From: Tupaia tana
Taxonomy: Eukaryota; Chordata; Mammalia; Scandentia; Tupaiidae
Direction of reading: 5' to 3'
Assembly (NCBI GenBank): GCA_026018925.1
Contig: JAKSZU010000008.1
Location: forward strand, 13,061,626-13,125,625
DNA length: 64,000 nt
In this document: in pieces, positions 31,881 to 44,121 of the stretch
How the letters are laid out: every line of letters starts with the position of its first letter
Position numbering within the stretch: position 1 is the first letter of the stretch
Translations under genes and position numbers: made by a program
The notes under the pieces: model-generated
Database searches by the model: none
What the model saw: only the letters and a program-made list of their open reading frames with translations
What the model was told of the DNA's origin: nothing

Positions 31881-34835
31881 TAGTATTAATTTTAAGGAAA
31901 CAAATAGGAGAAAAGTGTACTGACCTTAAGTGTTATGAAGAGAATTGACTAAGTACTATTATGAAAATTGACTAAGATAAGGACTATCAAGGTGTTTGGT
32001 CAAAAACAAACTGCTTTGTGGCCATTGCTTATGCTGATATTTATCTCTTATTATTATCTTTGCCTTCCACGACCAGTTCTAGTTCATGGTGAGCCATGGA
32101 CATTACATGACTAAGCACCCTGGTAGCCACAAGCTTGCATCTACGGGAACCTTCCCTAGGGTCTGTGGTAAGCTTCTAGTCACAGAGCACAGGGTTCTGT
32201 GAGAAAGCAAGCAGCCCAGGCAATAGCTGAACCTAAGACCTGGGTTTTACTAACTCTCTGATCAAGGCTAATAGGTTAGTGCGTAAATGCAAAGTTCCAA
32301 CAATTTTAATGCATAGAAAGATATTCTGGCTCATTTATATATCATAGTTCATAGTATAAAGTCTCTTCTGTAAACTCTGTACATATAACTGCTCCTTTGG
32401 ATTCCAACGATAGCCAGAAGGTTATGGGATAGAGTAATGCCTTTTAACCACACAGTTGGAAAGATTTTTTTCACTCAGATTCAGCCACCCCATCTCTGAT
32501 TGCTTCATGCCAACACTATTTGCTTCCCACTGTGATTTTTAAACTATCAATGTCAATATTACGAAGCTCGACACACGGTGCTTCAATGAACCCTTGAAAT
32601 AACGCCTCTGCCCAGCCCACATAAAGGAACATGAAAATGCTCGACGGGCAAAATTTACTTTTTATTGACCAGAAACATCTTTCCTAATTCCAGTTAGTGG
32701 CAGGACAAGAGGAGCTGACAGACCAAAAGCTCTGACTCGTCTAAACAGTGGTAGAGGGCCAGTGGTCAGAGCTCTGTTCCCAAAACATCTGCATTCGTAC
32801 CTCCTACAAAAACATACATCTCTACTGCCAAGAGGCTACACATCTCCTGCAGGTCTTCCTATGGTTAGAGTCGATGAAGTTCTTTGCATAGCTCAGGCCT
32901 CTCCATCGGTACTACAAAGTGCAGGCAGCATTTGTTCTCAAGAGGCTCTAAACATCTATTACGAGTGTCTCCAAACATGCTAATGTCTGCTCACATCTTT
33001 GCTTTGATGTGCCCGGAGAAGGGACTGAATGATACGCCTTGTTTTTAGCATACTTTCAAAAGACTGCGTACATTAAAACGAACAAGCAAAAAAGTGGATG
33101 GAAGGGGAAGGTGATCAGAAAATTAGCAAGCGCTACGCCACATGCCCTCTGGGAGTTGTGGTTTACCTCCCAGCACTCGCTCTGGGTATTAATGGCAGCA
33201 CCAGTCAGCCCAAAGGATTCTTCACACCGCACTTACACCTGAGAACTTAACTTGCTTTCTCATGCTTTTCACTGGAACGTTAATAGGAAGCTAGTAAAAC
33301 TGGAGATGTCAAGTGGAATATTGACTTCTTAACATCAGTTCAGAAAGGTGATATTTGAGTTCATTTAGAGGCTCTTAAATCATTAGATACACACGACGTT
33401 CAGCTTAAAAGCACATCTCAAGAAGCAAAATTAAAACCTTATATTCGGCTTGAGCCAGATAGCTTGCCTGTGTGGAATATTTGTATGCTCCCAATTTACT
33501 GGGGACTTGAAGAAAAGTACAATTTTAAATTAGTATTTTATTATGGAAATCATCCAATAATCTTCTTAATAATATACCATAAAACATTAAATAGCATGAA
33601 ACCAAGATGAGAAAAGACTAGAAATCCTCTCAAATTGAGCATAGTATTAATAACTTGAAAAAAATCAGTCTAGGAAAATTACAATGTCTTTCAGTCCTTT
33701 AAAGTGTCTGACTCCGTAAGTGACCTTAAGCTCCTTTAAAACAATTAAAAGATTCAAATATTTGTCTGGCAAAATTTTATAGCATGTTAGATAATGGGAT
33801 GAATGTGGGTATATACAGTCTCTGTATTCCTGGGCATACCCAATTTAGTTAATATTAACATTACTCACTCATTTATGCTTTTATACGCGTTGAGTCATGT
33901 AAGGTCAAGGTCTCAAAACTAATCATAAAAACTACTGACTGCTATTCATGCTAATATAATAACCCTTTCTTTAAAACAACTGCCAATAAATTTCATTATA
34001 AAAAGTTATTAAAAGGGTTAAAAACCTATTAAATGTCAAAGAATTTGCCTGACTCAAACTTCTAATAAAGAAAGAGAATAGGCTTTCTTTCTGAATTATT
34101 TAAATCTTTACTGACTGTGCTTTGAACCATGAAATTAGAAAAGTGTTATTAGAAGTGTTCTCTGGTTTTTATAAAAGTTGGAGCCCAGAATGTAGCAAGC
34201 CAAAGTCTTTAACTAGACTAGTTAAAGCTGTAGGTTTTTAATCCCAAGTACATGGCTTCTACTGATATAAAGGTCATAATTAAAACTCTATCCTGTAACT
34301 TGGTGATAATAAAATTATTGTTATAGACGCACACACGTTCATTTAGAATACACGTTCTAATTTAGGTACATGTGCTAATTTTAATTTGGACCAATATCTT
34401 CAATTTTTTAAAATCCTTTCATGTCCACTAACATCAACCCTCTCAACCCAATAATAAGGTTTTAATAGTGACTAATTTTAAAGCACTAATGTTAATAATT
34501 TAAATTATCTATCATCCACAGGTTTCACACCTACCAAAAATACATTGAAATTAGATAATTATGGTCTAAAGAGTTAAAAAAAAGAGATCATAATCCTACA
34601 TGACTATAAACCTGTGGGGCACATGGCATTAAGTAAATTTGCATATCAATGATTTAAAAATGGCAAATATATAGTTCACATTTGGAATTTATTTTTCTGG
34701 ACACTACACTGAGCATAAATGATTTGCACTGTCTCTGTCTGGCCAGCAGGGAACCATCTGTGGATGAGACTCCTCAGCTGCTCAGTCCTAGCCTTTGGTA
34801 ATCCTGGTTTGAAGCTCTCTTGTTAATAATATGCA
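31881..34835. other. Repeat-poor intronic stretch of nearly 3 kb
   Basis: No SINE, LINE or microsatellite recognised, although the flanks are dense with them. 33300-34700 is AT-rich with many short complex words rather than simple repeats. Long repeat-free tracts in introns of developmental regulators such as TOX often hold conserved enhancers; that is general knowledge applied by inference. Confidence 0.35.
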
Positions 34836-34970
34836 CGGGAGCCAGCAAGTAGCGTGGTGGTGAAGGCACTGCATTCCACATGACTGACCACAGTTTGAGT
34901 CCCAGATAGCAAATTCTTAAAATATAAATGAATAAATAAATAATAAAATTTAATAAATAATCAAAATATA
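34836..34970 (+). repeat. SINE-A-short copy
   Basis: Head gggagccagcaagtagcgtgg, tactgcattccacatgactg-like anticodon arm, B box cagtttgagtccc, then an almost absent body and AAAT tail. Confidence 0.75.
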
Positions 34971-34984
34971 CTTTAAAAATATTA

Positions 34985-35105
34985 TGAAGGGACTTCAAAC
35001 AATTCTTAGAAAATAATCTATTCTTAGAAAATAGAATTAAGGTACAAATTTATATTGGTGCAAAAAAGTTTGAAATCTATGAATAGATTTTCACAACACA
35101 CACTT
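34985..35105. mobile_element. Mariner-type MITE, family 2 (copy 3)
   Basis: gaagggacttcaaacaattc at left, ttggtgcaaaaaagtttgaa internally; the right terminus is worn. Matches the family by order of blocks. Confidence 0.55.
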
Positions 35106-35139
35106 CCCACATGCTGTGTGAAGACCCCGCATACCTAAT

Positions 35140-35336
35140 ACTTGCTGATTATGCCTCTCACACCAAGCACAGTGCTAGAAGTTGATGCGCACTACCCTAC
35201 TTAGCCCTGACGAAAACCAGATGAGACCTGGGTACAGCCATTGCTGTCACTGTACCCACGAGGGACCAAAGGCTCAAAGGGGGACTTCTCAGTTATTCCA
35301 TGGGGGGATCAACCGGAATTCATCACAGGTTAGGAA
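35140..35336 (+). repeat. MIR-like SINE remnant
   Basis: accaagcacagtgctagaag, then cttagccctgacgaaaacc and gggaccaaaggctcaaaggg follow the MIR order. The young SINE at 35337 cut it; ggttaggaatctaaaagctc beyond may be its end. Confidence 0.5.
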
Positions 35337-35603
35337 ACTTTTTTTTTTTTAGAGAGGTTTTTCGCTATAGGGCGCGTGCGCTCGCCAGACAGACAGAGAG
35401 AGACATAGAAACAGAAAGCGAGAAATCACCCCCCAGGGGGGATGGTTATGCCGCAATCCCTTCTCCTCCATTCTCCTCTCGGGATCTTGGGCACACACGC
35501 ACACTCACCCTACGTGAGTTCCAAGCCACCGGGTCCGGGACGTGAACCGCGGTCGACTACATGAGAGTCCAACAACATAGCCATTATGCTAACTGCTGGT
35601 TTC
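35337..35603 (-). repeat. SINE-A, young copy
   Basis: Reversed, near consensus: poly-T, gaggtttttcgctatagggc, reversed B box gacgtgaaccgcgg, end gctaactgctggttt. The 13-bp TSD cacaggttaggaa is at 35324-35336 and 35604-35616. Confidence 0.94.
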
Positions 35604-35769
35604 CACAGGTTAGGAATCTAAAAGCTCATATCATAGCTATGGCCAGTGTGTAATCTAATGTTTTTAGATTTTTATAAACAAAAGATAGTTGGAAGGACTT
35701 GATGGGGAAGGTGCAGCTAAAATCTAGAATGATTAAATTGACTTACTACACTGATTCCTTGGAAATTCT

Positions 35770-35770
35770 A

Positions 35771-35797
<27 letters not shown>
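35770..35797. repeat. Poly-T tract
   Basis: About 27 consecutive T. No SINE head follows, so this is either a heavily truncated reversed retroposon or a homopolymer expansion next to the L2-like sequence. Confidence 0.9.
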
Positions 35798-35801
<4 letters not shown>

Positions 35802-35990
35802 AACACTTACTCTGTACCTGGCACTATGCAAGAACTTAGGGGAAATAAAAGACAGATAAGACTGTCCCTGCGCTCAAAAATCCACAGGCAGGAAGACATA
35901 GTATAACATCAGTCAGAGAAGATTGCTATAACAAAAAATACATCATTATGGAATTGTAAAGAATAATGCTGCAACAAGGAGTCTGTCTGT
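35798..35990 (+). repeat. L2-like LINE 3' end fragment
   Basis: gaacacttactctgtacctggcac, gacagataagactgtccctg and cgctcaaaaatccacaggc match the order of an L2 3' end. Confidence 0.6.
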
Positions 35991-36450
35991 GTTGCATTGA
36001 AATTTCAGTGAGCATTGCTTAGAATTATAAATTATTTTTAAGATAGTAAAATATATAAAAAGTGGAAATGAATCTAATTTAACTCTGGAGGAGATATAAT
36101 TAACACCAGACACACCATCTGATTGTTGGATGGTCAGTATATTGGCAATATTTTCATAAAAGCAATGATTTGTTTAAGATAATGTGAAATTAAATTGAAC
36201 AAAAATAAAACAATCATGTGCTTTTCATCTAGAGTAAAAGATGATTTTAAACTTTAAAAATTCAATATACAATCAAATCACACTTTTTAAAAATGTTACT
36301 AAGAGCAGTCTGACAGTTTGATTTCTGTTGGGGGATTAGCAATTTGATTGTCAAATGCTTTATCTTAGGATGGCTGTAGACTGAGTCTGTAATTTAAAGA
36401 CTCTATAGCTGAATATATTCTAAAGTGTAAAGTTTTCTGATCAAAATAAG
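35991..36450. other. Intronic sequence, nothing recognised
   Basis: AT-rich, no feature seen. Confidence 0.3.
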
Positions 36451-36453
36451 CCT

Positions 36454-36461
36454 ATATATAT

Positions 36462-36513
<52 letters not shown>

Positions 36514-36570
36514 GCACAGATATACATATATGCACACACACACACATATACATACACGCACACATATATA
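36454..36570. repeat. (TA)n/(CA)n compound microsatellite
   Basis: Alternating runs of CA and TA with occasional CG/GC changes, directly readable. Confidence 0.92.
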
Positions 36571-36711
36571 CTAACATTCGATGCTACATTAGCAGAAAGA
36601 ACCTGAAAGAATATTTCACTAGTCCCCAAATACTGGCCTAATATCGCAAAGATAACATGAGTTTTTTCAGAGTCCTAAAAAACATTTATGGGCAGAGCAG
36701 TAGGGTTTTCT

Positions 36712-36980
36712 TGTTGTTGTTTGTTTCTTCCCCCACAGGATGCATAAGCTCACTCACCAGAGAGTGACAGAGAAACACACAGAGGTAGAGGAAGACAGCA
36801 CTCCTTGATAGAGTGTGGTCATGCCGTAATACCTTCTCCTCTATTTCTCCATCTTACTGGCAATTAGGGCACACATGCACATGTGCCCTACGTTGTTTTA
36901 AAACCACCAAGACTAGGACGTGAAATGTGTGCTTAGCCATGTGGGGTCTGGCTCCTCCAACCACCAGGACACAAGCTAGC
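36712..36980 (-). repeat. SINE-A, old copy
   Basis: Reversed and diverged: T-rich left end, ggatgcataagctcactcac, gggcacacatgcacatgtgc, aggacgtgaaatgtgtgc, end accaccaggacacaagctagcc. Confidence 0.75.
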
Positions 36981-36984
36981 CTGT

Positions 36985-37215
36985 CTTTTTCTTTTTAAGT
37001 TTATGTATTTCTTTGTTTTCCATGAGCAAGAGAGACACACAGAGGGAGAGACAGATAGAGAAACAGCACTTCCACCAGGGTCTTGATACCATGATCCAGC
37101 CCCAGCTCCAGCCACCCCAGATCAGAGACACACTGCATCCTTGGAATACTCAGGGAGGTTTCTGGACCTGAACCTGGAACCTTCCCGTGTGGGTCAGCCT
37201 TGCAGAGCATCACAA
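36985..37215 (-). repeat. SINE-B copy
   Basis: Reversed: T-rich left end, atgagcaagagagacacac, accagggtcttgataccatg, gacctgaacctggaacc, gtgtgggtcagccttgcag. It abuts the previous SINE. Confidence 0.8.
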
Positions 37216-37405
37216 AGAGTCACCACTTTCATCTGGATCTCACAGCATTCATTTCATTAGCTAAAAATGTTGCTACCTAAATTATGCTTTCACAGAACAA
37301 CTGACTCAAACATTTTGATCCAAACCTTTCTTTATGTTGTCCCACTTGTCAATCAGTATCACTTACTTGTTAGTGAAGAATGTTATCCAGAGAGAAAGGA
37401 GACTA

Positions 37406-37462
37406 AAAACAAAACAAAACAAAAAACAAACAAACAAACAAAAAAACAAAAACCAACAACAC
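37406..37462. repeat. A-rich (AAAAC)n-like tract
   Basis: Imperfect AAAAC/AAAC units, with no SINE body next to it. Confidence 0.8.
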
Positions 37463-37878
37463 TGCTAGAGAAAGTAGAGTAAGCACAAATCTTACTGAGT
37501 GTCTAGATTAGACTCATGGATCAACTATGTGAAAGTCTAGGAACTCCCTGAGAGGAAAAGGAAAAGAAGTATAAATAGGTATGCCGTGAGGAACGAGCAT
37601 TGAGAAGACATTCACTTAAAGACATGCTTATTTTCCTTTTAAATGTTAATGAATCCCAATGGGTTTTATAGAGCTAGTATGAGGAAGTGTTAACCAGAAA
37701 GAAGACCTTTCTCTCTACAATACATTGAATTTTAGATAAAGACAACTTAGATAACTTATTCCACTTAATCATTAAGAGGCATCTACCTGACTCCACTTGA
37801 GAAGGCGGTGAATGGGGGAGACATTGGGGATCCGAAGACACAGCAAAGCCTGCAGAACCATTTCCAGGTCATTGTAAG

Positions 37879-37894
37879 CCTTTCTTTCTTTCCT

Positions 37895-37966
<72 letters not shown>

Positions 37967-38048
37967 TCCTTCCTTCCTTCCTTCCTTCCTTCCTTCCTTC
38001 CTTCCTTCCTTCCTTCCTTCCTTCCTTCCTTCTTTCCTTCTTTCTTTC

Positions 38049-38108
<60 letters not shown>

Positions 38109-38174
38109 TCCTTCTTTCCTTCCTTCCTTCCTTCCTTCCTTCCTTCCTTCCTTCCTTCCTTCCTTCCTTTCTTT

Positions 38175-38230
<56 letters not shown>

Positions 38231-38403
38231 TCCTTCCTTCCTTCCTTCTTTTCTTTCCTTCTTTTCTTTCCTTCTTTTCTTTCCTTCTTTCTTTCCTTCC
38301 TTCCTTCCTTCCTTCCTTCCTTCCTTCCTTCCTTCCTTCCTTTTTCTCTTTCTCTCTTTCTTTCTCTTTCTCTCTCTCTCTCTCTCTTTTTCTTTCTTTC
38401 TTT
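37879..38403. repeat. 525-bp (TTTC)n/(TTCC)n microsatellite
   Basis: Long blocks of TTTC alternate at least three times with blocks of TTCC, then end in CTCTTT sequence. On the TOX sense strand it reads GAAA and GGAA. It runs directly into the T-rich end of a reversed 7SL SINE and may have grown from that tail. The open frame across it is an artefact of the repeat. Confidence 0.97.
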
Positions 38404-38404
38404 T

Positions 38405-38650
38405 TAACTTATTGAGAGATAGACAGAATCTAGAGAGAGAGAGAAATTGAGACAGAACAGACAGAGAGACTCTTGACAGGGCCTTATCAAACTGTCATCC
38501 TTCCCCTGCTGCCTCCTAGCCAGCCAGGACCACAGGTGCCCATAAGTAAGCCCAGCCCATTCAGGTCAACCCAGAATCCAATCCCAGGCGCCCCTATGGC
38601 TTCAGTATCACACAGCAGTGCTCTCTGGTACCGCTGGAGCTAACACCAGT
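38405..38650 (-). repeat. 7SL/tRNA chimeric SINE, reversed
   Basis: Reversed GA-rich left part, then ctgcctcctagccagccagg and accacaggtgcccataag (7SL-like), then aatccaatcccaggcgcccc (tRNA-like B box region). Confidence 0.6.
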
Positions 38651-38659
38651 GTAAGCTTT

Positions 38660-38935
38660 TATTTTAAAAAGTTTATTTCTTCTGGGAACCAGCAGTTAGC
38701 GTAATGGCTATGTCGCTGGACTCCCACGTAGTCGACCGTGGTTCGCGTCTCGGACCCGGTGGCTTACAACTCACGCCGGGCGCGTGTGCGTGCGTGCCCT
38801 AGATCCCGAAAGGAGAATGGAGGAGAAGGGATTGCGGCGTGACCATCCCCCCTGGGGGGTGATTTCTCGCTTTCTGTCTCTATGTCTCTCTCTGTCTGTC
38901 TGGCGAGCGCACGCGCCCTATAGCGAAAAACCTCT

Positions 38936-38971
<36 letters not shown>

Positions 38972-39232
38972 ATTTCTTCCATGAGTAAGAGAGACAGAAA
39001 TAGGGAGAGGAAGACAGAGAAAGAGGGGGGAAAGAGAGAAAGAGAGAAGAGAGAGAGAGAGAACCCCAACAGGGTCTTGAGATCATAGTCCGTTTCCATT
39101 CTTAGCCTGAATCACGGACATGGGCATGGCCAGTGCACTCAGGGAGGTCTCTGGACCTCGAAACTGCCACCTTCTAATGTAGGTCTTGTAGAGTACTGTG
39201 TTTCACCGCTGTGCCATCATCTGTCCCCTAGA
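38660..39232 (-). repeat. SINE-B, split by a young SINE-A
   Basis: T-rich left end at 38660-38683, then after the insertion gtttatttcttccatgagta, a GA-rich tract, gggtcttgagatcatagtcc and gctgtgccatcatctgtccc. It frames the SINE-A at 38684-38962. Confidence 0.8.
38684..38962 (+). repeat. SINE-A, young, nested in SINE-B
   Basis: Head gggaaccagcagttagcgtaa, B box ccgtggttcgcgtc, body at consensus, A tail of about 30. The 17-bp TSD aaaaagtttatttcttc is perfect at 38666-38682 and 38963-38979. Confidence 0.95.
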
Positions 39233-40063
39233 CTATAACTTTTAAAAATGGTCTAAAAGAGCTTCCGCCACAGCAGGGTGACGGGTGCACATGTTGATTG
39301 TAAGGACTCTGGTGTGGCCTCTGCCATTACAGGGAGGCTCTCCCATAATAATGAAGTTAGTAGTTAACTGAATATTCATGCCAACAATCTGGATAGCATA
39401 ACTTCAGGAAAATGTCCAAATACCCCAGGAAAGAAGGTGCCCTTTTTAGTTTATCTTAAATTTAATTTAGTGTTCTTGTAATTTGGGGGCATGGGGATTA
39501 ATTTTTGTTGAAAACTCTTCTAGCATGCTTTTGCCCACTTTTCTGTCTCAGTTAAACACCCAACCAAATGAAATGCAATATATTTTTTTTATTGGACTCT
39601 TGAAGGATTTTCAAGAGCATAAATTTTCCTCTCAATAATCATTTTGCAATTTGGTGACTGTGGAATGTGGAACAGACTGGACTAATTATTCGCTCATCTG
39701 TGGACATGCCCTTCTCATTAAATATACTTCTGGTCTTTAAAGTGCTTTGCGGCAAGGAAAGAAAAGAAAAGAAAAATAAAGTAATAGCCAGCGAATCAAG
39801 AAGTTTGTTTGGTTTGACTCTTGTTAACAGAGATTTTCATCTACCAGAGGAATTTTCTCTTAATTAGACTACTCAATTTGTTATTCTATTACCATTTTTT
39901 CTAACTTATAGTCATAGCACAGGCTTGTTTTAACAACCCCAAATAACTACTATTCCCTTAGATTAAAGCCTAAAGCTTATTTGAGGTTCAATCCATTACT
40001 AACAGAGCTACTTACACTATAAAACCCTGGACTGCAAAAGAATGTACTTGCATTTAGTTCTAC
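39233..40063. other. Intronic sequence, nothing recognised
   Basis: Unique-looking. 39750-39780 holds a small AAAG run. No exon signature. Confidence 0.3.
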
Positions 40064-40262
40064 AGCATACATTTCAGTCAGCGACGGTGCACTAATGCGA
40101 TGGTGGTCTCACAAAAATGTAACGACTGTCCCACCTACCATAGGTGTGTGGTAGGCTACAGTAGCTGTGTAAGTGTACTCTACAACGTTTGAATGACAAA
40201 ACCACGTGACAACTTATTTCTCAGAATAAATCCCTGTCATTAATTGACACACGACTGTACAG
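40064..40262. mobile_element. Internally deleted Tigger-type DNA transposon
   Basis: agcatacatttcagtcagcg, gatggtggtctcacaaaaat, taggtgtgtggtaggctac and the inverted end tgacacacgactgtac match, in order, a mammal-wide Tc1/mariner-pogo (Tigger-like) element from which the transposase region is missing. Confidence 0.6.
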
Positions 40263-41599
40263 AGGCTGTTGTCTGAGAAGTCACACCTACGGACATGTTC
40301 ATTAAGCACAAGTTCGACAGTGAAGGACCAAAGGGCAGAGTTCTGGACATCGGAAAGAATGGATGGTTCCAGGATTTGCATAATTACTAGACTGATAAAC
40401 CTCAAAACATTCCAGTGCCACTGGAATAAAAATAGCATTGTTTATGACTAAATCTTAATTGCAACAAAATAACTGATAGGAACAGCGGTTGTATCCGAAC
40501 TTACTTTTGGATATAAACTATAGTTTTCTACCCTTTTCTTAAGCAATGCCACAAGGCTCTCTTAGGTAAATTTTTCCAAACTGATAGCTTGCCCCCTGAA
40601 AAAAAATTGTTAGGCTGTTTAGAATAGAATTAGAATCTTATTAATTGGCCATCTATATATTGATACTTGCAATTCTGCTGTCCCCTCATTCCCTGATGAT
40701 AAAATAATCCAACTACCAATGTCAAATCATGTGGTTTCTAAAAGAATGTTAAATATGTGTGCCTCTGCAAGGCAAGATATTTCTTGCAAGTTATGAAAAA
40801 TGCACTTTGCTCATGGGTAAAATGTGGCCTAATGATATGGAAATAAGTTCACGGTTCCTCTGTATTGTATTTACAGTTTTGTGTCTAGAATATATTTAAT
40901 ATCGCTTGCATAATTATATGACCACAAGATGACAACACCAACAAATGGGAAAAATCTCAATTACATTGATCAACTGAAGGAGAAAAGAGAAACTCACACC
41001 ATTAAAGTTTAGAGCCTATTATAAGGGAACAAGAAAGAATATCTACCCAGCAGTTTTTAAATTTAAAAACATCTGATCATTTTTCTGCAACTACATTTAC
41101 AAAAGCTAATAGAATTTTTCAGTAACAATTTATTTTCCGAAGGGGGGAAAAAACTGCTCTAGGAAAAGACACGAGTCAAAACCTTTTCAAAAAGTACATT
41201 ATATTTTATTTCCTTTTTCATATTTCATTTTTCATATAGTTTTCATCAAAGGCTATAAACATTTAGATTTGAATTTTTTTCCCTTTATTTTAAGTGAAAC
41301 GGAGATAGCTTTTGATTTATTTACTTTGAGTATATGTTCTTTGCCTCCTTCCCCTTCTCCCCAAGCTTTTATTGACTGCTCACTATGTGTGGCTTCTAAG
41401 CAGGTGCTGGCCAGATTTAAAGGAGGGAGTTGGAGAAACTAGAGGGGAAGGGTCAAGGTGAATATGGCTTCAGTCTTGCTAAAGGGTGACCTCCGCAAAG
41501 AGGCTTTTCTGACAAACCTATAAGAAGTCAATCCACACTTCCCATTTAAAACATCTTTTCCCCAGCATGACCATAATCTACAATGACCTAAACAGAGCT
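40263..41599. other. Intronic sequence, mostly unrecognised
   Basis: About 1.3 kb of AT-rich unique-looking sequence. A short MIR/L2-like piece (attgactgctcactatgtg) lies near 41370. Confidence 0.3.
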
Positions 41600-42010
41600 C
41601 TGCAAACTTTAACATGAATGTGAGTCCCCTAGAGAACCTCTTAAAATGAAATTCTGGGGACGAGCAGTTAGCGTAATGGCTATGTCGCTGGACTCCCACG
41701 TAGTCGACTGTGGTTGGAGTCCTGGACCCAGTGGCTTAAACTCATGCCGGGTGCGTGTGCGTGCGTGCCCAAGATCCCAAGAGGAGAATGGAGAAGGGAT
41801 TGTAGCGTGGCCATCCCCCCTGGGGGGTGATTTCTCGCTTTCTGTCTCTCTGTCTTGCTCTGTCTGTCTGGCAAGCACACATACTCTCCAAAAAAACCTC
41901 TCCAAAAAAAAGGAATTCTGTTGGAGGGAGTCTGGAAAGGGATCTGGAACTCTGCATTTCTAAGAGGCTCCCAGGTGGTGTCGATGTGGTGGTCCATGAA
42001 CCAGGGTGAG
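41600..42010 (-). mobile_element. MER5A-like remnant, split by a young SINE-A
   Basis: gagaacctcttaaaatgaaat at left, then beyond the SINE ggaactctgcatttctaaga and ggctcccaggtggtgtcgatg, which match MER5A text. Family assignment by memory; the strand is approximate. Confidence 0.5.
41657..41905 (+). repeat. SINE-A, young copy
   Basis: Head ggacgagcagttagcgtaat, degraded B box tgtggttggagtcc, body near consensus with one internal gap, short A tail. An imperfect TSD aaaatgaaattctg / aaaaaggaattctg flanks it. Confidence 0.92.
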
Positions 42011-42519
42011 TAGGAAGGCACTAATCTGTGTTTTTTGATTGTTCGCCTCTCTTGACCAGAATCTAAATTTTTATGTGGGGTCCTTCGCCTCCCTGGCTCA
42101 CTGCTCTCTTCTCGGTGCCAAATTGCAGTGCAGAGAAGAACTGGGCTCAGAGAGGAATTGTGCAGCAGCCCTGAGTTGCAGAACCATCAGGAGAAAATCC
42201 ACGGTATCTCCAGAGGGTTTGTCATTTGGGAACTCTTTTGCCAGTCTACATGCTATGGAACTGCCACCTGACCACATGACTCCCTGACCTAGCTTTTCCG
42301 TGAGGTGAGCTGATGAGAAAACTCCCTCTTGCAGGACCTGAATTATTATTTATTAATGGAGTATAAAGAACGAAGGGGATTCTACCCATCATACATGGTT
42401 TATTGGCTAATATGGAATCAAACCATGACTCTTGGTTTCCAAACTCTAGGATAAAGCCATCCTAAGGTCATTGAAATATTAGTTATTTAGACATTCTCGA
42501 CACATTAATAACTAACATA
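42011..42519. other. Intronic sequence, nothing recognised
   Basis: No repeat or gene signature seen. Confidence 0.3.
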
Positions 42520-42762
42520 ATTGTGAAAAACTGAATGTTTTCTCTCTATGATTAGACACAAGGCAAGATGTTGCCTCTTACTATTCCTATTCAACATTGT
42601 ACTGAAATCCTATCTAATGTGATAACACAGAAAAGAAAATAAAAGGTCATACAGATTAGAAAGGAAGAAATAAAACCATCTCTGTTTACAGGTGACATGA
42701 CTGTCTATGTAGAAAGCCCCAAAGAATCAACAAAAAACCTCCTGGAAATAAGTATGCAGGAA

Positions 42763-43008
42763 CATTTGCCAGCCCGTGACATAGAGAGTAAGGTAGCTGG
42801 ATCCCACATGATCAACGTTGTGGTTCAAGTCCTAGACCCAGCAATTTGAGAACACGCCAGGCTCATGTGCGTACATGCCTGAAATCCTGAAGAAAGAGGG
42901 AAACGGAGGAGATGGGATTGTGACGTGACCAATCTCCATGGAGAAGGTTTCTCTTGCTATTCGTCTCTCTATGTCTCTGGCAAGCACACATGCTCTCTAG
43001 GAAATTAG
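42763..43008 (+). repeat. SINE-A inserted in L1
   Basis: ttgccagcccgtgacatagag head, B box gtggttcaagtcc, gtgcgtacatgcctgaaatcc, short A-rich end. Confidence 0.82.
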
Positions 43009-43599
43009 TAAGAATAAAATAACCAGTAGAACACCGAAGAAAAATTTAAGTTGGAGGCCTCATACTGACAGACTTCAAGATTTACTATCAGGCTACAATA
43101 ACAAAGACAGCATGATCCTGGCAAAAGAATACACACATAGATCCGAAGAACAGAACAGAGAGCCTAGCAGCAGATCTACACAAACATTCATTATTCTTTC
43201 AAAAAAAAAAAAAAGATAATTCAATGGGGAAAGAGTCTCTTTGACAAATGATGTTAGAGCAATTAGGCATTCATAATTTTTTTAAAGTTAAACAGGATCT
43301 TTCATTCAGTATTGATAAGAATGCAAAATGATACATCTACTATGGGAGAGAATTTGGCAGTTTCTTATAAAATTAAATATAGCTTTCACACATAATTGCA
43401 ATCCTGTACCTGGGGATTTACCCACCTGATGTGAAACTTATGTCTATACCAAAACCTGCTCATAGGTATTTATAGCAGATTTATTCACCAAAAAAGTCTC
43501 TCAAATGTGGATGGATAAGTAAATTCTAGTATATCTGTCCAGTGGAGCATTATTCAATAATAAAAAGAATTGCACTATCAAGCCATGAAGACACAGATG

Positions 43600-43872
43600 A
43601 ATTTTTTTTTTTTTTTTTACGAGAGAGAGATTTTTGCTATAGGGCATGTGCACTTCTCAGAGAGACAGAGAGAGTCAAAGAGACAGAAAGCAAGACATTA
43701 CCCCCAAGAAGGGATGGCCACACCACAGTCCCTTCTCCATTCTCCTCTTGGGATTTTAGGCACGCATGCACACGTGCCCAGTGTGAGTTTTAAGCAGCTG
43801 GGTCCGGGACTCAAACTGAGGTAGCCTACAAGGGAGTCCAGAGTTGTAACTGTTACGCCATCAGCCGGGCCC
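43600..43872 (-). repeat. SINE-A inserted in L1
   Basis: Reversed: T17 left end, gatttttgctatagggcatg, gattttaggcacgcatgcac, gggactcaaactgaggtag, end gccatcagccgggccc. Confidence 0.88.
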
Positions 43873-43892
43873 AACACTGATGAACTTTAAAT

Positions 43893-44105
43893 GGCTATTT
43901 CAGGGGCTGTGACAGCAAAGTAACTGGACCCGCATGAGAAATGCCCTGGGCTGCTCTCCTGGGCGTTTCCAGAGAATGCAGGGTACACACGTGTCCTCAG
44001 TGCAAGGTTGGGACGGGGTGGCCTGGAGCATGAATATCCTATTGGGGGTGCCTGTCTCTGTCTTTCTCTGAGGACCTCTCCCCAGTGAGAAATACAAATA
44101 CAGCA
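43893..44105 (+). repeat. SINE-B-related copy in L1
   Basis: ggggctgtgacagcaaagta, aactggacccgcatgagaaa, ctcctgggcgtttccagag and the tctctgtctttctctgagg region match SINE-B in order, with divergence. Confidence 0.6.
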
Positions 44106-44121
44106 GGTAAACTTAAAAAGC

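Noticed and set aside
37808-38407. 199-codon open frame rich in Ser, Phe, Leu and Pro
   Set aside because: It is the translation of a TTTC/TTCC microsatellite; any 4-bp repeat without a stop reads open for hundreds of bases.
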